A stretch of DNA of 64,000 nt from Streptomyces formicae (GCF_002556545.1 NZ_CP022685.1:5558001-5622000), one strand, 5' to 3'. Numbered from the stretch's first letter, positions 50,441 to 59,909 are shown. Translations and numbers: made by a program. Notes: generated from the letters alone by a model not told the origin.

Positions 50441-51093
50441 TGCGAATCGTCCTCGTCGGGCCGCCCGGTGCGGGCAAGGGAACGCAGGCCGCGTTCCTGG
50501 CCAAGAACTTGTCGATCCCGCACATCTCCACCGGTGACCTCTTCCGTGCCAACATCAGCCAGGGCACGGAGCTCGGCAAGCAGGCGAAGGCGTACATGGA
50601 CGCCGGGAACCTCGTGCCGGACGAGGTGACGATCGGCATGGCGAAGGACCGCATGGCGCAGCCGGACGCCGAGAACGGCTTCCTGCTCGACGGGTTCCCG
50701 CGCAACGTGTCGCAGGCGCAGGCGCTCGACGTGGCGCTCAAGGCCGACGACGTGAAGCTCGACGCCGTCCTGGACCTGGAGGTCCCCGAGGACGAGGTCG
50801 TCAAGCGGATCGCGGGGCGGCGCATCTGCCGCAAGGACTCCAGCCACGTCTTCCACGTGACGTACTCCAAGCCGAAGACCGAGGGCGTCTGCGACGTCTG
50901 CGGCGGCGAGCTGTACCAGCGCGAGGACGACAGCGAGGACACGGTCCGCAAGCGCCTCGAGGTCTACCACACGCAGACCGAGCCGATCATCGACTACTAC
51001 CGGACCCAGGGTCTGGTCGTGACGATCTCCGCGCTCGGCAAGGTGGACGAGGTCACCAAGCGCGCGATGGACGCCCTCAAGGGCGACAAGTAG
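50440..51093 (+). CDS. adk: Adenylate kinase
   Basis: A 217-residue enzyme that interconverts ATP + AMP and 2 ADP. P-loop GPPGAGKGTQ (residues 7-16), AMP site STGDLFR, and LLDGFPRN are intact. The lid has a CDVC pair but the first pair reads C-R-K-D, so the structural zinc site is incomplete (Cys, possibly His/Ser, and the CDVC pair). ATG overlaps the secY stop. Confidence 0.97.
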   Translation: MRIVLVGPPGAGKGTQAAFLAKNLSIPHISTGDLFRANISQGTELGKQAKAYMDAGNLVPDEVTIGMAKDRMAQPDAENGFLLDGFPRNVSQAQALDVALKADDVKLDAVLDLEVPEDEVVKRIAGRRICRKDSSHVFHVTYSKPKTEGVCDVCGGELYQREDDSEDTVRKRLEVYHTQTEPIIDYYRTQGLVVTISALGKVDEVTKRAMDALKGDK

Positions 51094-51114
51094 TCAGTAC
51101 GCTGTACGCTGTTT

Positions 51115-51146
51115 CGGCCGCGGTGCCCTCTGGGGGACCGCGGCCG
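51115..51146 (+). terminator. Hairpin after adk
   Basis: CGGCCGCGGT and ACCGCGGCCG flank GCCCTCTGGGGG, giving a stem of at least 10 bp, 21 nt after adk. Two TACGCT hexamers (51098-51103 and 51105-51110) just before it look like -10 boxes but have no evident -35 partner. Confidence 0.75.
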
Positions 51147-51199
51147 TACTGTTGTGTACGTAGCCGGTTTGTTGACGGATGACGGAGAGCGGAAGCCCC

Positions 51200-52036
51200 A
51201 TGGTGCAGATCAAGACCCCCGAGCAGATCGCGAAGATGCGTGAGGCGGGCCTGGTCGTCGCCGCCGTCCACGCCGCGACGCGCGAGGCCGCGGTGCCCGG
51301 CGCCACCACGAAGGACCTGGACGACGTCGCGCGCAAGGTGATCGCCGAGCACGGCGCGAAGTCCAACTTCCTCGGCTACGGCGGCTTCCCCGCCACGATC
51401 TGCACCTCGGTCAACGAGGTCGTCGTGCACGGCATCCCCGACGAGAAGACCGTCCTCAAGGACGGCGACATCATCTCCATCGACGCGGGCGCGATCATCG
51501 ACGGCTGGCACGGCGACGCCGCCTACACCGCGTTCGTGGGCACCGGGCACGCTCCGGAGCTGATCGAGCTCTCCCGGGTGACCGAGGAGTCGATGTGGGC
51601 GGGTCTCGCCGCCATGAAGCAGGGCAACCGCCTCGTCGACATCTCCCGCGCCATCGAGACGTACATCCGCCGCCAGCCGAAGCCCGGCGGCGGCAAGTAC
51701 GGGATCGTCGAGGACTACGGCGGCCACGGCATCGGCACCGAGATGCACATGGACCCGCACCTCCTGAACTACGTGGAGCGCCGCCGCGGCAAGGGCCCCA
51801 AGCTGGTCCCCGGCTTCTGCCTCGCCATCGAGCCGATGGTCTCCCTGGGCACGCCCCGCACGGAGGTCCTGGAGGACGACTGGACCGTCATCACCACGGA
51901 CGGCACCTGGTCCTCGCACTGGGAGCACTCCGTGGCGCTGACCGAGGAGGGGCCGATCGTGCTGACGGCGCCGGACTGCGGCAAGGCGAAGCTCGCGGAG
52001 TACGGGGTCACGGTGGCGCCGGATCCGCTGGGCTGA
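51200..52036 (+). CDS. map: Methionine aminopeptidase, type I
   Basis: A 278-residue enzyme that removes the initiator Met from nascent proteins. The five metal ligands are recognisable: two Asp in ISIDAGAIIDGWHGDAAY, His in GGHGIGTEMHMDP, Glu in LAIEPMVSLG, Glu in HWEHSVALTEEGP. ATG 51200 matches the usual start MVQIKTPEQI; the in-frame ATG at 51179 would add 7 residues. Confidence 0.95.
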   Translation: MVQIKTPEQIAKMREAGLVVAAVHAATREAAVPGATTKDLDDVARKVIAEHGAKSNFLGYGGFPATICTSVNEVVVHGIPDEKTVLKDGDIISIDAGAIIDGWHGDAAYTAFVGTGHAPELIELSRVTEESMWAGLAAMKQGNRLVDISRAIETYIRRQPKPGGGKYGIVEDYGGHGIGTEMHMDPHLLNYVERRRGKGPKLVPGFCLAIEPMVSLGTPRTEVLEDDWTVITTDGTWSSHWEHSVALTEEGPIVLTAPDCGKAKLAEYGVTVAPDPLG

Positions 52037-52098
52037 CCCGTGGGGCACCGGCGTGGCCGCTTGCTTAAGGATCTTGCCTGTGGGGCACAATTCCTCGA

Positions 52099-52128
52099 TT
52101 CGTCTTTCCGAGTGCACTGACGTAGACT
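52099..52128 (+). promoter_or_regulatory. Candidate promoter of infA-rpmJ
   Basis: TAGACT (52123-52128) is a good -10 box; TTCGTC (52099-52104) at 18 nt is a poor -35. Transcription would begin about 52135 and give a 75-nt leader before infA. Confidence 0.4.
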
Positions 52129-52208
52129 GACGCGTCGGCTCTCGTGCATCCGTGTGTCTGCATGCGGGGAACGGAGTCGATCAAGGTAGTCGATTCGAAG
52201 GGCGAAGC

Positions 52209-52430
52209 GTGGCCAAGAAGCAAGGTGCCATCGAGATCGAAGGCACTGTCGTCGAGTCTCTCCCGAACGCCATGTTCAAGGTGGAGCTCCAGAACGGCCA
52301 CCAGGTCCTGGCACACATCAGCGGCAAGATGCGTATGCACTACATCCGCATCCTCCCTGACGACCGGGTCGTGGTGGAGCTGTCTCCGTACGACCTGACG
52401 CGTGGCCGGATCGTCTACCGGTACAAGTAG
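52209..52430 (+). CDS. infA: Translation initiation factor IF-1
   Basis: A 73-residue OB-fold protein that occupies the A site during initiation. [20 protein letters not shown] and the end [11 protein letters not shown] are standard. GTG 52209 follows GAAGGG. Confidence 0.97.
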   Translation: MAKKQGAIEIEGTVVESLPNAMFKVELQNGHQVLAHISGKMRMHYIRILPDDRVVVELSPYDLTRGRIVYRYK

Positions 52431-52487
52431 ATCTTGCCCGCATCCCGCTCGCGCGGGGTGGTGGCACTGACCCGGAGAACCTCACCA

Positions 52488-52601
52488 ATGAAGGTCAAGC
52501 CGAGCGTCAAGAAGATCTGCGACAAGTGCAGGGTGATCCGCCGTCACGGCCGGGTCATGATCATCTGCGACAACCCGCGCCACAAGCAGCGCCAGGGCTG
52601 A
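52488..52601 (+). CDS. rpmJ: 50S ribosomal protein L36, zinc form
   Basis: A 37-residue protein: [20 protein letters not shown] then [21 protein letters not shown], a later Cys and a His bind zinc. ATG 52488, TGA 52599-52601. It helps fold 23S rRNA. Usual position between infA and rpsM. Confidence 0.97.
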   Translation: MKVKPSVKKICDKCRVIRRHGRVMIICDNPRHKQRQG

Positions 52602-52707
52602 CGCACGACTGCAGTTCGCAGATTTTCACGCGACGCACGTAAGTAGATACGCAGGACCCGTCCCTCTTCAGTTCCGCCGGTGTTCCACCGGTCATGGAGG
52701 GCGACAC

Positions 52708-52727
52708 CCTCGGCTCGGAGGCCGAGG
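52708..52727 (+). promoter_or_regulatory. Hairpin in the rpsM leader
   Basis: CCTCGGC pairs with GCCGAGG (7 bp) in the 227-nt gap between rpmJ and rpsM. The length of the gap suggests a regulatory leader of the alpha operon, but no S4-binding pseudoknot can be claimed; rpsD is not in this operon. Confidence 0.4.
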
Positions 52728-52828
52728 ACCCGGTTCGTACCAAACCTCTTCGCGCAAGACACGTAAGAGGGGACGGCGACCGGGAGTGGTTCTGCTGAAG
52801 ACCTCCGAAGAATCAACAGGAGCCATGA

Positions 52829-53209
52829 ATGGCACGCGTTGAAGGTGTTGACCTCCCGCGCGAGAAGCGCATCGAGGTCGCCCTCACCTACGTGTTCGGC
52901 ATCGGCCGCACGCTGGCCCAGCAGACGCTGGACGCCACCGAGGTGGACCGCAACACCCGTGTTCGCGACCTGACCGAGGAAGACCTCGTCAAGATCCGTG
53001 AGTACGTGGACGCCAACATCAAGACCGAGGGTGACCTCCGTCGCGAGATCCAGGCCGACATCCGCCGCAAGGTCGAGATCGGCTGCTACCAGGGTCTTCG
53101 TCACCGTCGTGGCCTGCCCGTCCGCGGTCAGCGCACCAGCACGAACGCCCGCACCCGCAAGGGCCCGCGTCGCGCCATCGCCGGTAAGAAGAAGCCGGGC
53201 AAGAAGTAG
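52829..53209 (+). CDS. rpsM: 30S ribosomal protein S13
   Basis: A 126-residue head protein contacting P-site tRNA and forming an intersubunit bridge. [20 protein letters not shown] and the basic tail [13 protein letters not shown] are standard. AGGAG precedes the ATG. Confidence 0.97.
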   Translation: MARVEGVDLPREKRIEVALTYVFGIGRTLAQQTLDATEVDRNTRVRDLTEEDLVKIREYVDANIKTEGDLRREIQADIRRKVEIGCYQGLRHRRGLPVRGQRTSTNARTRKGPRRAIAGKKKPGKK

Positions 53210-53274
53210 TCCTCGCTCAGCGGTCTATCGACAGCTGACGCTGCAGGACCGACCACCTCCCGTAGGAGTTATAG

Positions 53275-53679
53275 ATGCCCCCCAAGGGTCGTCAGGGCGC
53301 TGCCAAGAAGGTGCGCCGCAAGGAAAAGAAGAACGTCGCTCACGGCCACGCGCACATCAAGAGCACGTTCAACAACACGATCGTGTCCATCACGGACCCG
53401 ACCGGCAACGTGATCTCCTGGGCCTCCGCCGGCCACGTCGGCTTCAAGGGCTCGCGCAAGTCCACGCCGTTCGCCGCGCAGATGGCCGCCGAGTCGGCTG
53501 CCCGTCGCGCGCAGGAGCACGGCATGCGCAAGGTCGACGTCTTCGTCAAGGGTCCCGGCTCCGGCCGTGAGACCGCGATCCGTTCGCTGCAGGCGACCGG
53601 TCTCGAGGTCGGCTCGATCCAGGACGTGACGCCCACGCCGCACAACGGCTGCCGTCCGCCCAAGCGCCGTCGCGTCTGA
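53275..53679 (+). CDS. rpsK: 30S ribosomal protein S11
   Basis: A 134-residue platform protein near the mRNA exit. [20 protein letters not shown] and the end [16 protein letters not shown] are typical. Unlike most bacteria, rpsD does not follow; rpoA comes next after 176 nt. Confidence 0.97.
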   Translation: MPPKGRQGAAKKVRRKEKKNVAHGHAHIKSTFNNTIVSITDPTGNVISWASAGHVGFKGSRKSTPFAAQMAAESAARRAQEHGMRKVDVFVKGPGSGRETAIRSLQATGLEVGSIQDVTPTPHNGCRPPKRRRV

Positions 53680-53761
53680 CGCTGTGTGACGGCGCTCTCC
53701 GCGCGAGCGGAGGTGACCCGCGCCGTCGCGTCTGACGTTACGTCGCTTGACCTGAGGTTTC

Positions 53762-53793
53762 GGGCGGTACGGCTCTTCGGAGCCGTATCGCCC
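53762..53793 (+). terminator. Hairpin between rpsK and rpoA
   Basis: GGGCGGTACGGCT pairs with AGCCGTATCGCCC (13 bp, one wobble; loop CTTCGG), 82 nt after rpsK. It may terminate part of the ribosomal protein message. A TTGTCA at 53800-53805 could belong to an rpoA promoter. Confidence 0.75.
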
Positions 53794-53855
53794 GTACCCT
53801 TGTCAGTACTCAAGGGCATCAAATAGTGGGTGCCCATGACTGAAGGAATCACTTC

Positions 53856-54878
53856 ATGCTGATCGCTCAGCGTCCCTCGTTGACCGAAGAGGTCGTCGAC
53901 GAATTCCGCTCCCGGTTCGTGATCGAGCCGCTGGAGCCGGGCTTCGGTTACACCCTCGGCAACTCCCTTCGCCGGACCCTTCTCTCCTCGATCCCGGGTG
54001 CGGCCGTCACGTCCATCCGCATCGACGGTGTCCTGCACGAGTTCACCACCGTGCCGGGCGTCAAGGAAGACGTCACCGACCTCATCCTGAACATCAAGCA
54101 GCTGGTCGTCTCCTCGGAGCACGACGAGCCGGTCGTGATGTACCTGCGCAAGCAGGGTCCGGGTCTGGTCACCGCCGCCGACATCGCGCCCCCGGCCGGT
54201 GTCGAGGTGCACAACCCCGACCTCGTCCTCGCCACGCTGAACGGCAAGGGCAAGCTGGAGATGGAGCTGACCGTCGAGCGCGGTCGCGGCTACGTCTCGG
54301 CCGTCCAGAACAAGCAGGTCGGTCAGGAGATCGGGCGCATCCCGGTCGACTCGATCTACTCGCCGGTCCTCAAGGTCACGTACAAGGTCGAGGCCACGCG
54401 TGTCGAGCAGCGCACCGACTTCGACAAGCTGATCGTCGACGTCGAGACCAAGCAGGCGATGCGTCCGCGTGACGCCATGGCCTCCGCCGGCAAGACGCTG
54501 GTCGAGCTCTTCGGTCTCGCCCGTGAGCTCAACATCGACGCCGAGGGCATCGACATGGGTCCGTCCCCGACGGACGCCGCCCTTGCCGCCGATCTCGCCC
54601 TGCCGATCGAGGAGCTCGAGCTCACCGTTCGGTCGTACAACTGCCTCAAGCGCGAGGGCATCCACTCCGTGGGTGAGCTCGTGGCCCGCTCCGAGGCGGA
54701 CCTGCTCGACATTCGCAACTTCGGTGCGAAGTCGATCGACGAGGTCAAGATGAAGCTCAACGGCATGGGCCTGGCCCTCAAGGACTCGCCTCCCGGGTTC
54801 GACCCGACCGCCGCCGCCGACGCGTTCGGCGCCGACGACGACGCGGATGCCGGTTTCGTCGAGACCGAGCAGTACTAG
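53856..54878 (+). CDS. rpoA: DNA-directed RNA polymerase subunit alpha
   Basis: A 340-residue subunit. The N-terminal dimerisation/assembly domain ([20 protein letters not shown]) and the C-terminal DNA-binding domain ([20 protein letters not shown]) are intact, joined by a linker, with an acidic end. It assembles the polymerase core with RpoB and RpoC. Confidence 0.97.
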   Translation: MLIAQRPSLTEEVVDEFRSRFVIEPLEPGFGYTLGNSLRRTLLSSIPGAAVTSIRIDGVLHEFTTVPGVKEDVTDLILNIKQLVVSSEHDEPVVMYLRKQGPGLVTAADIAPPAGVEVHNPDLVLATLNGKGKLEMELTVERGRGYVSAVQNKQVGQEIGRIPVDSIYSPVLKVTYKVEATRVEQRTDFDKLIVDVETKQAMRPRDAMASAGKTLVELFGLARELNIDAEGIDMGPSPTDAALAADLALPIEELELTVRSYNCLKREGIHSVGELVARSEADLLDIRNFGAKSIDEVKMKLNGMGLALKDSPPGFDPTAAADAFGADDDADAGFVETEQY

Positions 54879-54890
54879 GTCTGATTTTGG

Positions 54891-54946
54891 CTGCGGGGCC
54901 GCTTCGGTTGGTCGCGCAGTTCCCCGCGCCCCTTACGGGGCGCGGG
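54891..54946. repeat. Streptomyces-type dispersed intergenic repeat with hairpin
   Basis: The stretch reads CTGCGGGGCCGCTTCGGTTG, then GTCGCGCAGTTCCCCGCGCC, then the right side of a hairpin. CCCGCGCCCC (54923-54932) pairs perfectly with GGGGCGCGGG (54937-54946), loop TTAC. I recognise the GTCGCGCAGTTCCCCGCGCC core as a very common intergenic repeat in many Streptomyces genomes. Lying 13 nt after rpoA, it may serve as terminator. Confidence 0.75.
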
Positions 54947-55024
54947 TCTCCGACGGGCGACCGCCTGCTCGGACACTGTCATCGGTACCTCATACGGCCG
55001 GTGCAGCGATGAAGGAGAAACACC

Positions 55025-55516
55025 ATGCCGAAGCCCGCCAAGGGTGCCCGTCTGGGCGGCAGCGCCGCGCACGAGAAGCTTCTGCTGGCGAACCTCGCCA
55101 AGCAGCTCTTCGAGTACGGCCGCATCACCACCACCGAGGCGAAGGCCCGTCGTCTGCGTCCCTACGCGGAGCGTCTGGTCACCAAGGCGAAGAAGGGTGA
55201 CCTTCACAACCGCCGCCAGGTGCTGTCCGTCATCACCGACAAGAGCATCGTGCACACGCTCTTCACGGAGATCGGTCCGCGCTACGTGAACCGCCCGGGT
55301 GGTTACACCCGTATCACCAAGATCGGTAACCGTCGTGGCGACAACGCGCCCATGGCGATCATCGAGCTGGTGGAGGCCCTGACCGTGGCCCAGGAGGCCA
55401 CCGGTGAGGCCGAGGCCGCGACCAAGCGCGCGGTCAAGGAAGACGCCCTCAAGAAGGACGCGCCCGTCGAGGACGCGAAGCCGGTTGAGGCCGCCGAGGA
55501 GTCCAAGGACGCCTGA
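55025..55516 (+). CDS. rplQ: 50S ribosomal protein L17
   Basis: A 163-residue tunnel-exit protein. [20 protein letters not shown] and [20 protein letters not shown] are diagnostic. An acidic/Ala-rich tail of about 45 residues extends the usual 120-residue core. Confidence 0.97.
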   Translation: MPKPAKGARLGGSAAHEKLLLANLAKQLFEYGRITTTEAKARRLRPYAERLVTKAKKGDLHNRRQVLSVITDKSIVHTLFTEIGPRYVNRPGGYTRITKIGNRRGDNAPMAIIELVEALTVAQEATGEAEAATKRAVKEDALKKDAPVEDAKPVEAAEESKDA

Positions 55517-55533
55517 GGCCCAGCGCTTCTGTG

Positions 55534-55563
55534 AGCGGGTCCGCCCTTCGGGGCGGGCCCGCT
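55534..55563 (+). terminator. Terminator of rplQ
   Basis: AGCGGGTCCGCCC pairs with GGGCGGGCCCGCT (one wobble), UUCG tetraloop, followed by TTTCG, 18 nt after the stop. Confidence 0.87.
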
Positions 55564-55597
55564 TTCGCATGTCGGTCCTGCTGAGAGGATGGTTGGT

Positions 55598-56452
55598 GTG
55601 AGTGATGAGGTAGAGCCCGGGTTCGTGCGGGTGCGGCTGGACCTTTCGTACGACGGAAAGGACTTCTCCGGCTGGGCCAAGCAGAAGCAGGGGCAGCGGA
55701 CCGTCCAGGGCGAGATCGAGAGCGCGCTGCGGACCGTGACCCGGTCGCAGGAGACGTACGAGCTGACCGTCGCGGGGCGCACCGACAGCGGGGTGCACGC
55801 CAGGGGGCAGGTCGCCCACGTCGATCTGCCGGAGAGCGTGTGGGCCGAGCACAGTGACAAGCTGCTGCGCAGGCTTTCGGGGCGGCTGCCGCACGACGTG
55901 CGGGTGTGGAAGGTGGCCGAGGCGCCCGCCGGGTTCAACGCGCGGTTCGCGGCCGTGTGGCGGCGCTACGCCTATCGCGTGACCGACCACCCGGGCGGTG
56001 TCGACCCGCTGTTGCGCTCCCATGTGCTGTGGCACGACTGGGAGTTGGACCTCGACGCCATGAACGCGGCCGCCGAGACGCTCCTCGGGGAGCACGACTT
56101 CGCGGCGTACTGCAAGAAGCGCGAGGGCGCCACGACCATTCGGACGTTGCAGCAACTGCACTGGGTGCGACGGGACGACGGGATCCTCGAAGCGACCGTG
56201 CGGGCCGACGCGTTCTGCCACAACATGGTGCGCTCGCTGGTGGGCGCCATGCTGTTCGTGGGGGACGGGCACCGGCCCGTGGAGTGGCCCGCGAAGGTGC
56301 TCGCGGCCGGGGTGCGGGACTCCGCGGTGCACGTCGTGCGGCCGCACGGGCTCACGCTCGAAGAAGTCGGCTACCCCGCCGACGAGTTGCTCGCCGCGCG
56401 CAGCAAGGAGGCGCGCAACAAGCGGACGCTGCCCGGGGCCGGGTGCTGCTGA
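55598..56452 (+). CDS. truA: tRNA pseudouridine synthase A
   Basis: A 284-residue enzyme that makes pseudouridine at positions 38-40 of tRNA anticodon stems. The catalytic Asp is D63 in [16 protein letters not shown]-like [10 protein letters not shown] and [13 protein letters not shown] are also typical. GTG 55598 ([10 protein letters not shown]) is preferred since GAGAGG is 9 nt upstream; ATG 55589 would be too close to it. A 7-bp hairpin (56433-56459) overlaps its end, facing the convergent gene. Confidence 0.94.
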   Translation: MSDEVEPGFVRVRLDLSYDGKDFSGWAKQKQGQRTVQGEIESALRTVTRSQETYELTVAGRTDSGVHARGQVAHVDLPESVWAEHSDKLLRRLSGRLPHDVRVWKVAEAPAGFNARFAAVWRRYAYRVTDHPGGVDPLLRSHVLWHDWELDLDAMNAAAETLLGEHDFAAYCKKREGATTIRTLQQLHWVRRDDGILEATVRADAFCHNMVRSLVGAMLFVGDGHRPVEWPAKVLAAGVRDSAVHVVRPHGLTLEEVGYPADELLAARSKEARNKRTLPGAGCC

Positions 56453-56476
56453 GCCCCGGCCCGGCTCGCGGCCGCC

Positions 56477-57346
56477 TTACTGCTGCGGGGCGTTGGCGGC
56501 GGCCGATGCCTGGGCCTCGCCCCGCTGCGTGATCCGCTGGAAGGCCAGCCTGGCGAGGTCGTCGCCGACGGAGTACGCCTTGGTGTCCTTGTCCGTGACG
56601 TTCTTGCCGCTGGGGTAGCCGGTGGTGGTGAAGTACGCGTAGCGGCCGTAGGCGTTGTAGGTGCCCCGGCACACGCCGGTGCGGCAGAAGGTGGGGATGC
56701 CCTTGCCCGGCAGCGAGTGGACCAGGCCCTTCTCCGCCTGCTCCTTGACCTTGGCGGCGTCGGCCGAGGTGTCGAAGACGGCGACGCCGACCGTGACCGC
56801 GATGCCGTCCAGGATGTAGCTGGCGCGGATCAGGCGGGTGCAGTCGTTCTTGGCGAGGACCGCGCCCAGCGCGTTCTGGGTGATGGCCGAGCACTTCTTG
56901 GTGCTGTCGGTCGCGCCCTTCTTGTAGACCTTCTCGCCCGACGTGAACGTCTTGCCGGGGAAGAGGCCCTCGGGGGTGAGCGGCGCCTTGTCCTTCTTGG
57001 CGCTGGAGATGAAGTCCTTGGGGTCCGGCGGGGGCGGCGGAGTCGTCTCCTTGAAGGACGGCTCGGGGTCCGTGCTGGCGCCGGGGATGTCCGCGGTCGC
57101 GGGCAGCTCGCTGGCCGGTTTGTTCGACGCGGAGCTGTCGTCGCTGTTCGCGGAGACGACGGTGATGGCGACGGCGGCGGCGATGCCGATCGTGGCGAAC
57201 GCGCCGCCGCCGATCAGGAGCCACTTGCGGCGCCGGGTGCGCGCCTCGGAGGCCTCGGCGAGCGCCGCCCAGTCGGGCGTGGGTCCGCCGCCGGGCCCGC
57301 CCGTTCCCCCCGGACCCCACTGAGGTCCCCCTTGCCCAAAGCTCAT
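56477..57346 (-). CDS. Membrane-anchored protein with extracytoplasmic domain, uncharacterised
   Basis: A 289-residue protein. A Gly/Pro-rich cytoplasmic N-terminus (MSFGQGGPQWGPGGTGGPGG) leads to a basic patch and one membrane span near residues 42-62 (LLIGGGAFATIGIAAAVAIT). A Pro/Ser/Thr linker with PPPPP follows, then an exported domain with four Cys (KCSAI, DCTRL, FCRTG, VCRG), suggesting two disulphides. No family of known function was recognised. ATG 57346 gives the usual Streptomyces start. It is divergent from the glycosyltransferase gene. Confidence 0.7.
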   Translation of the reverse strand: MSFGQGGPQWGPGGTGGPGGGPTPDWAALAEASEARTRRRKWLLIGGGAFATIGIAAAVAITVVSANSDDSSASNKPASELPATADIPGASTDPEPSFKETTPPPPPDPKDFISSAKKDKAPLTPEGLFPGKTFTSGEKVYKKGATDSTKKCSAITQNALGAVLAKNDCTRLIRASYILDGIAVTVGVAVFDTSADAAKVKEQAEKGLVHSLPGKGIPTFCRTGVCRGTYNAYGRYAYFTTTGYPSGKNVTDKDTKAYSVGDDLARLAFQRITQRGEAQASAAANAPQQ

Positions 57347-57420
57347 GGGCCGCATCTTAGACGGGGAGTTGGGGATGTTGAGCGGGGGCCGAGAGGGGTG
57401 CTCGACCTAGCCTGAGGCGT

Positions 57421-58689
57421 ATGGATACGGGCAAATCGGAGGTTAGTGGGGCAGCGGGGGCGGGGGAGCGGGGGAGTGCGGTCCGGGGGTGGCTGCTGCT
57501 TCCGGCGTCCTGGCACGCCTGGGCCGTATTAGGGGTGGTGCTGCTCGCCGGGGGCGTCCGCGTGGGGCTCGCCGTGCCGGACGGAGGGATGGACAACGCC
57601 ATCGTGGTGCGGGCCGCCGAGGCGTGGCTCCACGGGCGTTCCCCTTATGCCGACCGGCACTTCCTGTATCTGCCGGGGGCCGTGCTCGCCGCGGTGCCAC
57701 AGGCCGTGCTGCCGACCGGCGTGCTGCGCTTCCTGGTGCCCCTCGCGGTCACCGCGGGCCTCGTCTTCGGGTGGGGGTGTGCGCTGCGGATCCACGGGGT
57801 CGCCCTGGGGAGCAGGTTCGCCGTGTTCGGGCTGCTCGGGCTCGCTCTGGGGTTCGCGCCCTTCGGGCATCTCGTCGCGCTGGGTAACTGGACGGTGGCC
57901 TCCGCGGCCGTGCTGCCCCTCGCGCTGCTCCTCGTCCGCCGGGGACGGTGGGTCGCCGCGGGGCTCGCCGTCGGTGCCGCCGTCGCGGTGAAGCCGCTGC
58001 TCGCGCCCGTCGTGCTGCTCTTCGTGTTCGGGCGGCGGTGGCGGGCCCTCGCGGTCGCGGTGGGGGTGCCCGTGGCCCTCTCGGTGGCCGTGGCGCTCCT
58101 GCTGCCGGATCCGGGGGGCTTCTTCACGCGGACGCTGCCGTTCCTGGTGCGGGGCGATGACAGTTTCGTACGTCTCTACGAGGCGTCGCCCGCGGCGGTG
58201 CTCGCGCGGCTCGGGGCGCCGCGGTCGGCCGCGACGCTGCTTGCCCTGGGGGCCGCGGCGGCCGGGGTGTGGTGCGCGTGGCGGCGGTGGGGGCGTGGCG
58301 GCGAGGGGGCGGCGCGGGTCGTGGAGAGCGCCGTGATGCTGATGCTCGCGGCGTTCCTGGTCTCCCGGCCCTCGTACGACCACTACCTCCTCGTCGTCCT
58401 TCCGCTGCTGCTCGCCGGGGTGCTGACGCCGGGGGCGGTGGGGCGGAGCCCGTGGTTCTGGGTGGCGCTCGTGCCGCAGGTGCCGGGGTTCACCTGGCCG
58501 TGGCTGGAGGAGGGGACGCGGCGGGCCTTCAAGGACGCGGTGACGCTGTGCCTGCTGGCCGCTGTCGTCGGGTGGCGGTGTGTGACGGGCGGGACGGTTA
58601 ACCTGGAGGAGCAGGGCCGCCGGGTGAGGTGGAGCCGGACCGCCCGTCCCCGGGTGCGCGTTTTGACCCGTACGGGGCAGCGCGGGTAG
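57421..58689 (+). CDS. Polytopic GT-C type glycosyltransferase (GT87/DUF2029-like)
   Basis: A 422-residue protein with about 10-12 membrane segments. GGMDNAIVVRAAEAWLHGRS followed by PYADRHFLYLPGAVLAA resembles GT87 (DUF2029) polyprenol-phosphate-mannose-dependent transferases, with the acidic residue in the first extracellular loop (D after GGM). VKPLLAPVVLLFVFGRRW is another family-like stretch. It would glycosylate a lipid or polymer outside the membrane. ATG 57421 lacks a strong site. The rplM promoter overlaps its 3' end. Confidence 0.8.
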   Translation: MDTGKSEVSGAAGAGERGSAVRGWLLLPASWHAWAVLGVVLLAGGVRVGLAVPDGGMDNAIVVRAAEAWLHGRSPYADRHFLYLPGAVLAAVPQAVLPTGVLRFLVPLAVTAGLVFGWGCALRIHGVALGSRFAVFGLLGLALGFAPFGHLVALGNWTVASAAVLPLALLLVRRGRWVAAGLAVGAAVAVKPLLAPVVLLFVFGRRWRALAVAVGVPVALSVAVALLLPDPGGFFTRTLPFLVRGDDSFVRLYEASPAAVLARLGAPRSAATLLALGAAAAGVWCAWRRWGRGGEGAARVVESAVMLMLAAFLVSRPSYDHYLLVVLPLLLAGVLTPGAVGRSPWFWVALVPQVPGFTWPWLEEGTRRAFKDAVTLCLLAAVVGWRCVTGGTVNLEEQGRRVRWSRTARPRVRVLTRTGQRG

Positions 58690-58692
58690 TCT
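58663..58692 (+). promoter_or_regulatory. Promoter of rplM-rpsI, inside the end of the glycosyltransferase gene
   Basis: TTGACC (58663-58668) and TAGTCT (58687-58692), spacing 18, predict a start near 58699. The leader before rplM would be about 178 nt and would begin with GACTGATACGTATT. The leader is otherwise gene-free. Confidence 0.7.
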
Positions 58693-58876
58693 CGGGGACT
58701 GATACGTATTGGCTTCCTCGTTCTCACGCGAAAGGGCCCTTACGTAGGTTCCCTGGAGCAGTTACCAGTGGCTCGCATACGGGCAGCGTCCCCGGCATTG
58801 TGGGCCCCAGCTGCATGATCGCTTCCTGGGTGCCGTGTGTCTGGACCCCATCCACTGAAGAAGCGAAGGCTACGAA

Positions 58877-59320
58877 GTGCGTACGTACAGCCCCAAGCCC
58901 GGCGATGTGACCCGCCAGTGGCACGTCATCGACGCCCGGGACATCGTCCTGGGTCGTCTGGCGACCACCGCTGCGACCCTTCTGCGCGGCAAGCACAAGC
59001 CGATCTACGCGCCCCACGTTGACACCGGTGACTTCGTCATCATCATCAACGCCGAGAAGGTGCACCTCTCCGGCAACAAGAAGACCCAGAAGATGGCGTA
59101 CCGCCACTCCGGTTACCCGGGTGGTCTGCGTTCCGTCCGTTACGACGAGCTGCTCGAGAAGAGCCCCGAGAAGGCCGTTGAGAAGGCCGTCAAGGGCATG
59201 CTCCCCAAGAACACCCTGGGCCGTCAGATGCTCTCGAAGCTGAAGGTCTACGCGGGCGACCAGCACCCGCACGGCGCTCAGCAGCCGGTCCCGTTCGAGA
59301 TCACCCAGGTCGCGCAGTAG
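58877..59320 (+). CDS. rplM: 50S ribosomal protein L13
   Basis: A 147-residue early-assembly protein of the large subunit. [20 protein letters not shown] and the motif [20 protein letters not shown] are standard. GTG 58877 follows a GAAGG-type site. First gene of the rplM-rpsI operon. Confidence 0.97.
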   Translation: MRTYSPKPGDVTRQWHVIDARDIVLGRLATTAATLLRGKHKPIYAPHVDTGDFVIIINAEKVHLSGNKKTQKMAYRHSGYPGGLRSVRYDELLEKSPEKAVEKAVKGMLPKNTLGRQMLSKLKVYAGDQHPHGAQQPVPFEITQVAQ

Positions 59321-59362
59321 TTCCGGCCACCCCCAAAGACGTAAAGAATTCTGAGGAGAATC

Positions 59363-59884
59363 GTGGCCGAGACCACCGTTGAGCAGCCGGTCGAAGAGAC
59401 CGAGGTTGTTGACGTCGAGCAGTACACCACCGAGTCCGAGGCGCCCGTCGAGGGCGAGTACACCTCGGAGTCGAACGCCGCGCGCTTCGGCGACCCGCAG
59501 CCGGCCGCCGGCCTGGGCCGTCGCAAGAACGCCATCGCGCGCGTTCGCATCGTGCCCGGCACCGGCAAGTGGAAGGTCAACGGGCGTACGCTCGAGGACT
59601 ACTTCCCGAACAAGGTCCACCAGCAGGAAGTCAACGAGCCCTTCAAGGTGCTCGAGCTCGACGACCGCTACGACGTCATCGCCCGCATCTCGGGTGGCGG
59701 CGTCTCGGGTCAGGCCGGTGCGCTCCGTCTCGGTGTCGCCCGTGCGCTGAACGAGGCCGACGTCGACAACAACCGCGCCGCCCTCAAGAAGGCCGGTTAC
59801 CTCAAGCGTGACGACCGTGCGGTCGAGCGCAAGAAGGCCGGTCTCAAGAAGGCCCGCAAGGCCCCGCAGTACAGCAAGCGTTAA
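59363..59884 (+). CDS. rpsI: 30S ribosomal protein S9 with acidic N-terminal extension
   Basis: A 173-residue protein. The S9 core ([20 protein letters not shown] to the tail [12 protein letters not shown], whose end contacts P-site tRNA) starts near residue 50; an acidic extension ([19 protein letters not shown]) precedes it, as in other Streptomyces. GTG 59363. Confidence 0.97.
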   Translation: MAETTVEQPVEETEVVDVEQYTTESEAPVEGEYTSESNAARFGDPQPAAGLGRRKNAIARVRIVPGTGKWKVNGRTLEDYFPNKVHQQEVNEPFKVLELDDRYDVIARISGGGVSGQAGALRLGVARALNEADVDNNRAALKKAGYLKRDDRAVERKKAGLKKARKAPQYSKR

Positions 59885-59909
59885 TCGCTGCCTGCTTGTA
59901 CTTTCGTTC

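Noticed and set aside
51098..51110. Doubled TACGCT as tandem -10 boxes for map
   Set aside because: They are directly before the adk terminator hairpin, so transcripts would be stopped at once, and no -35 is present.
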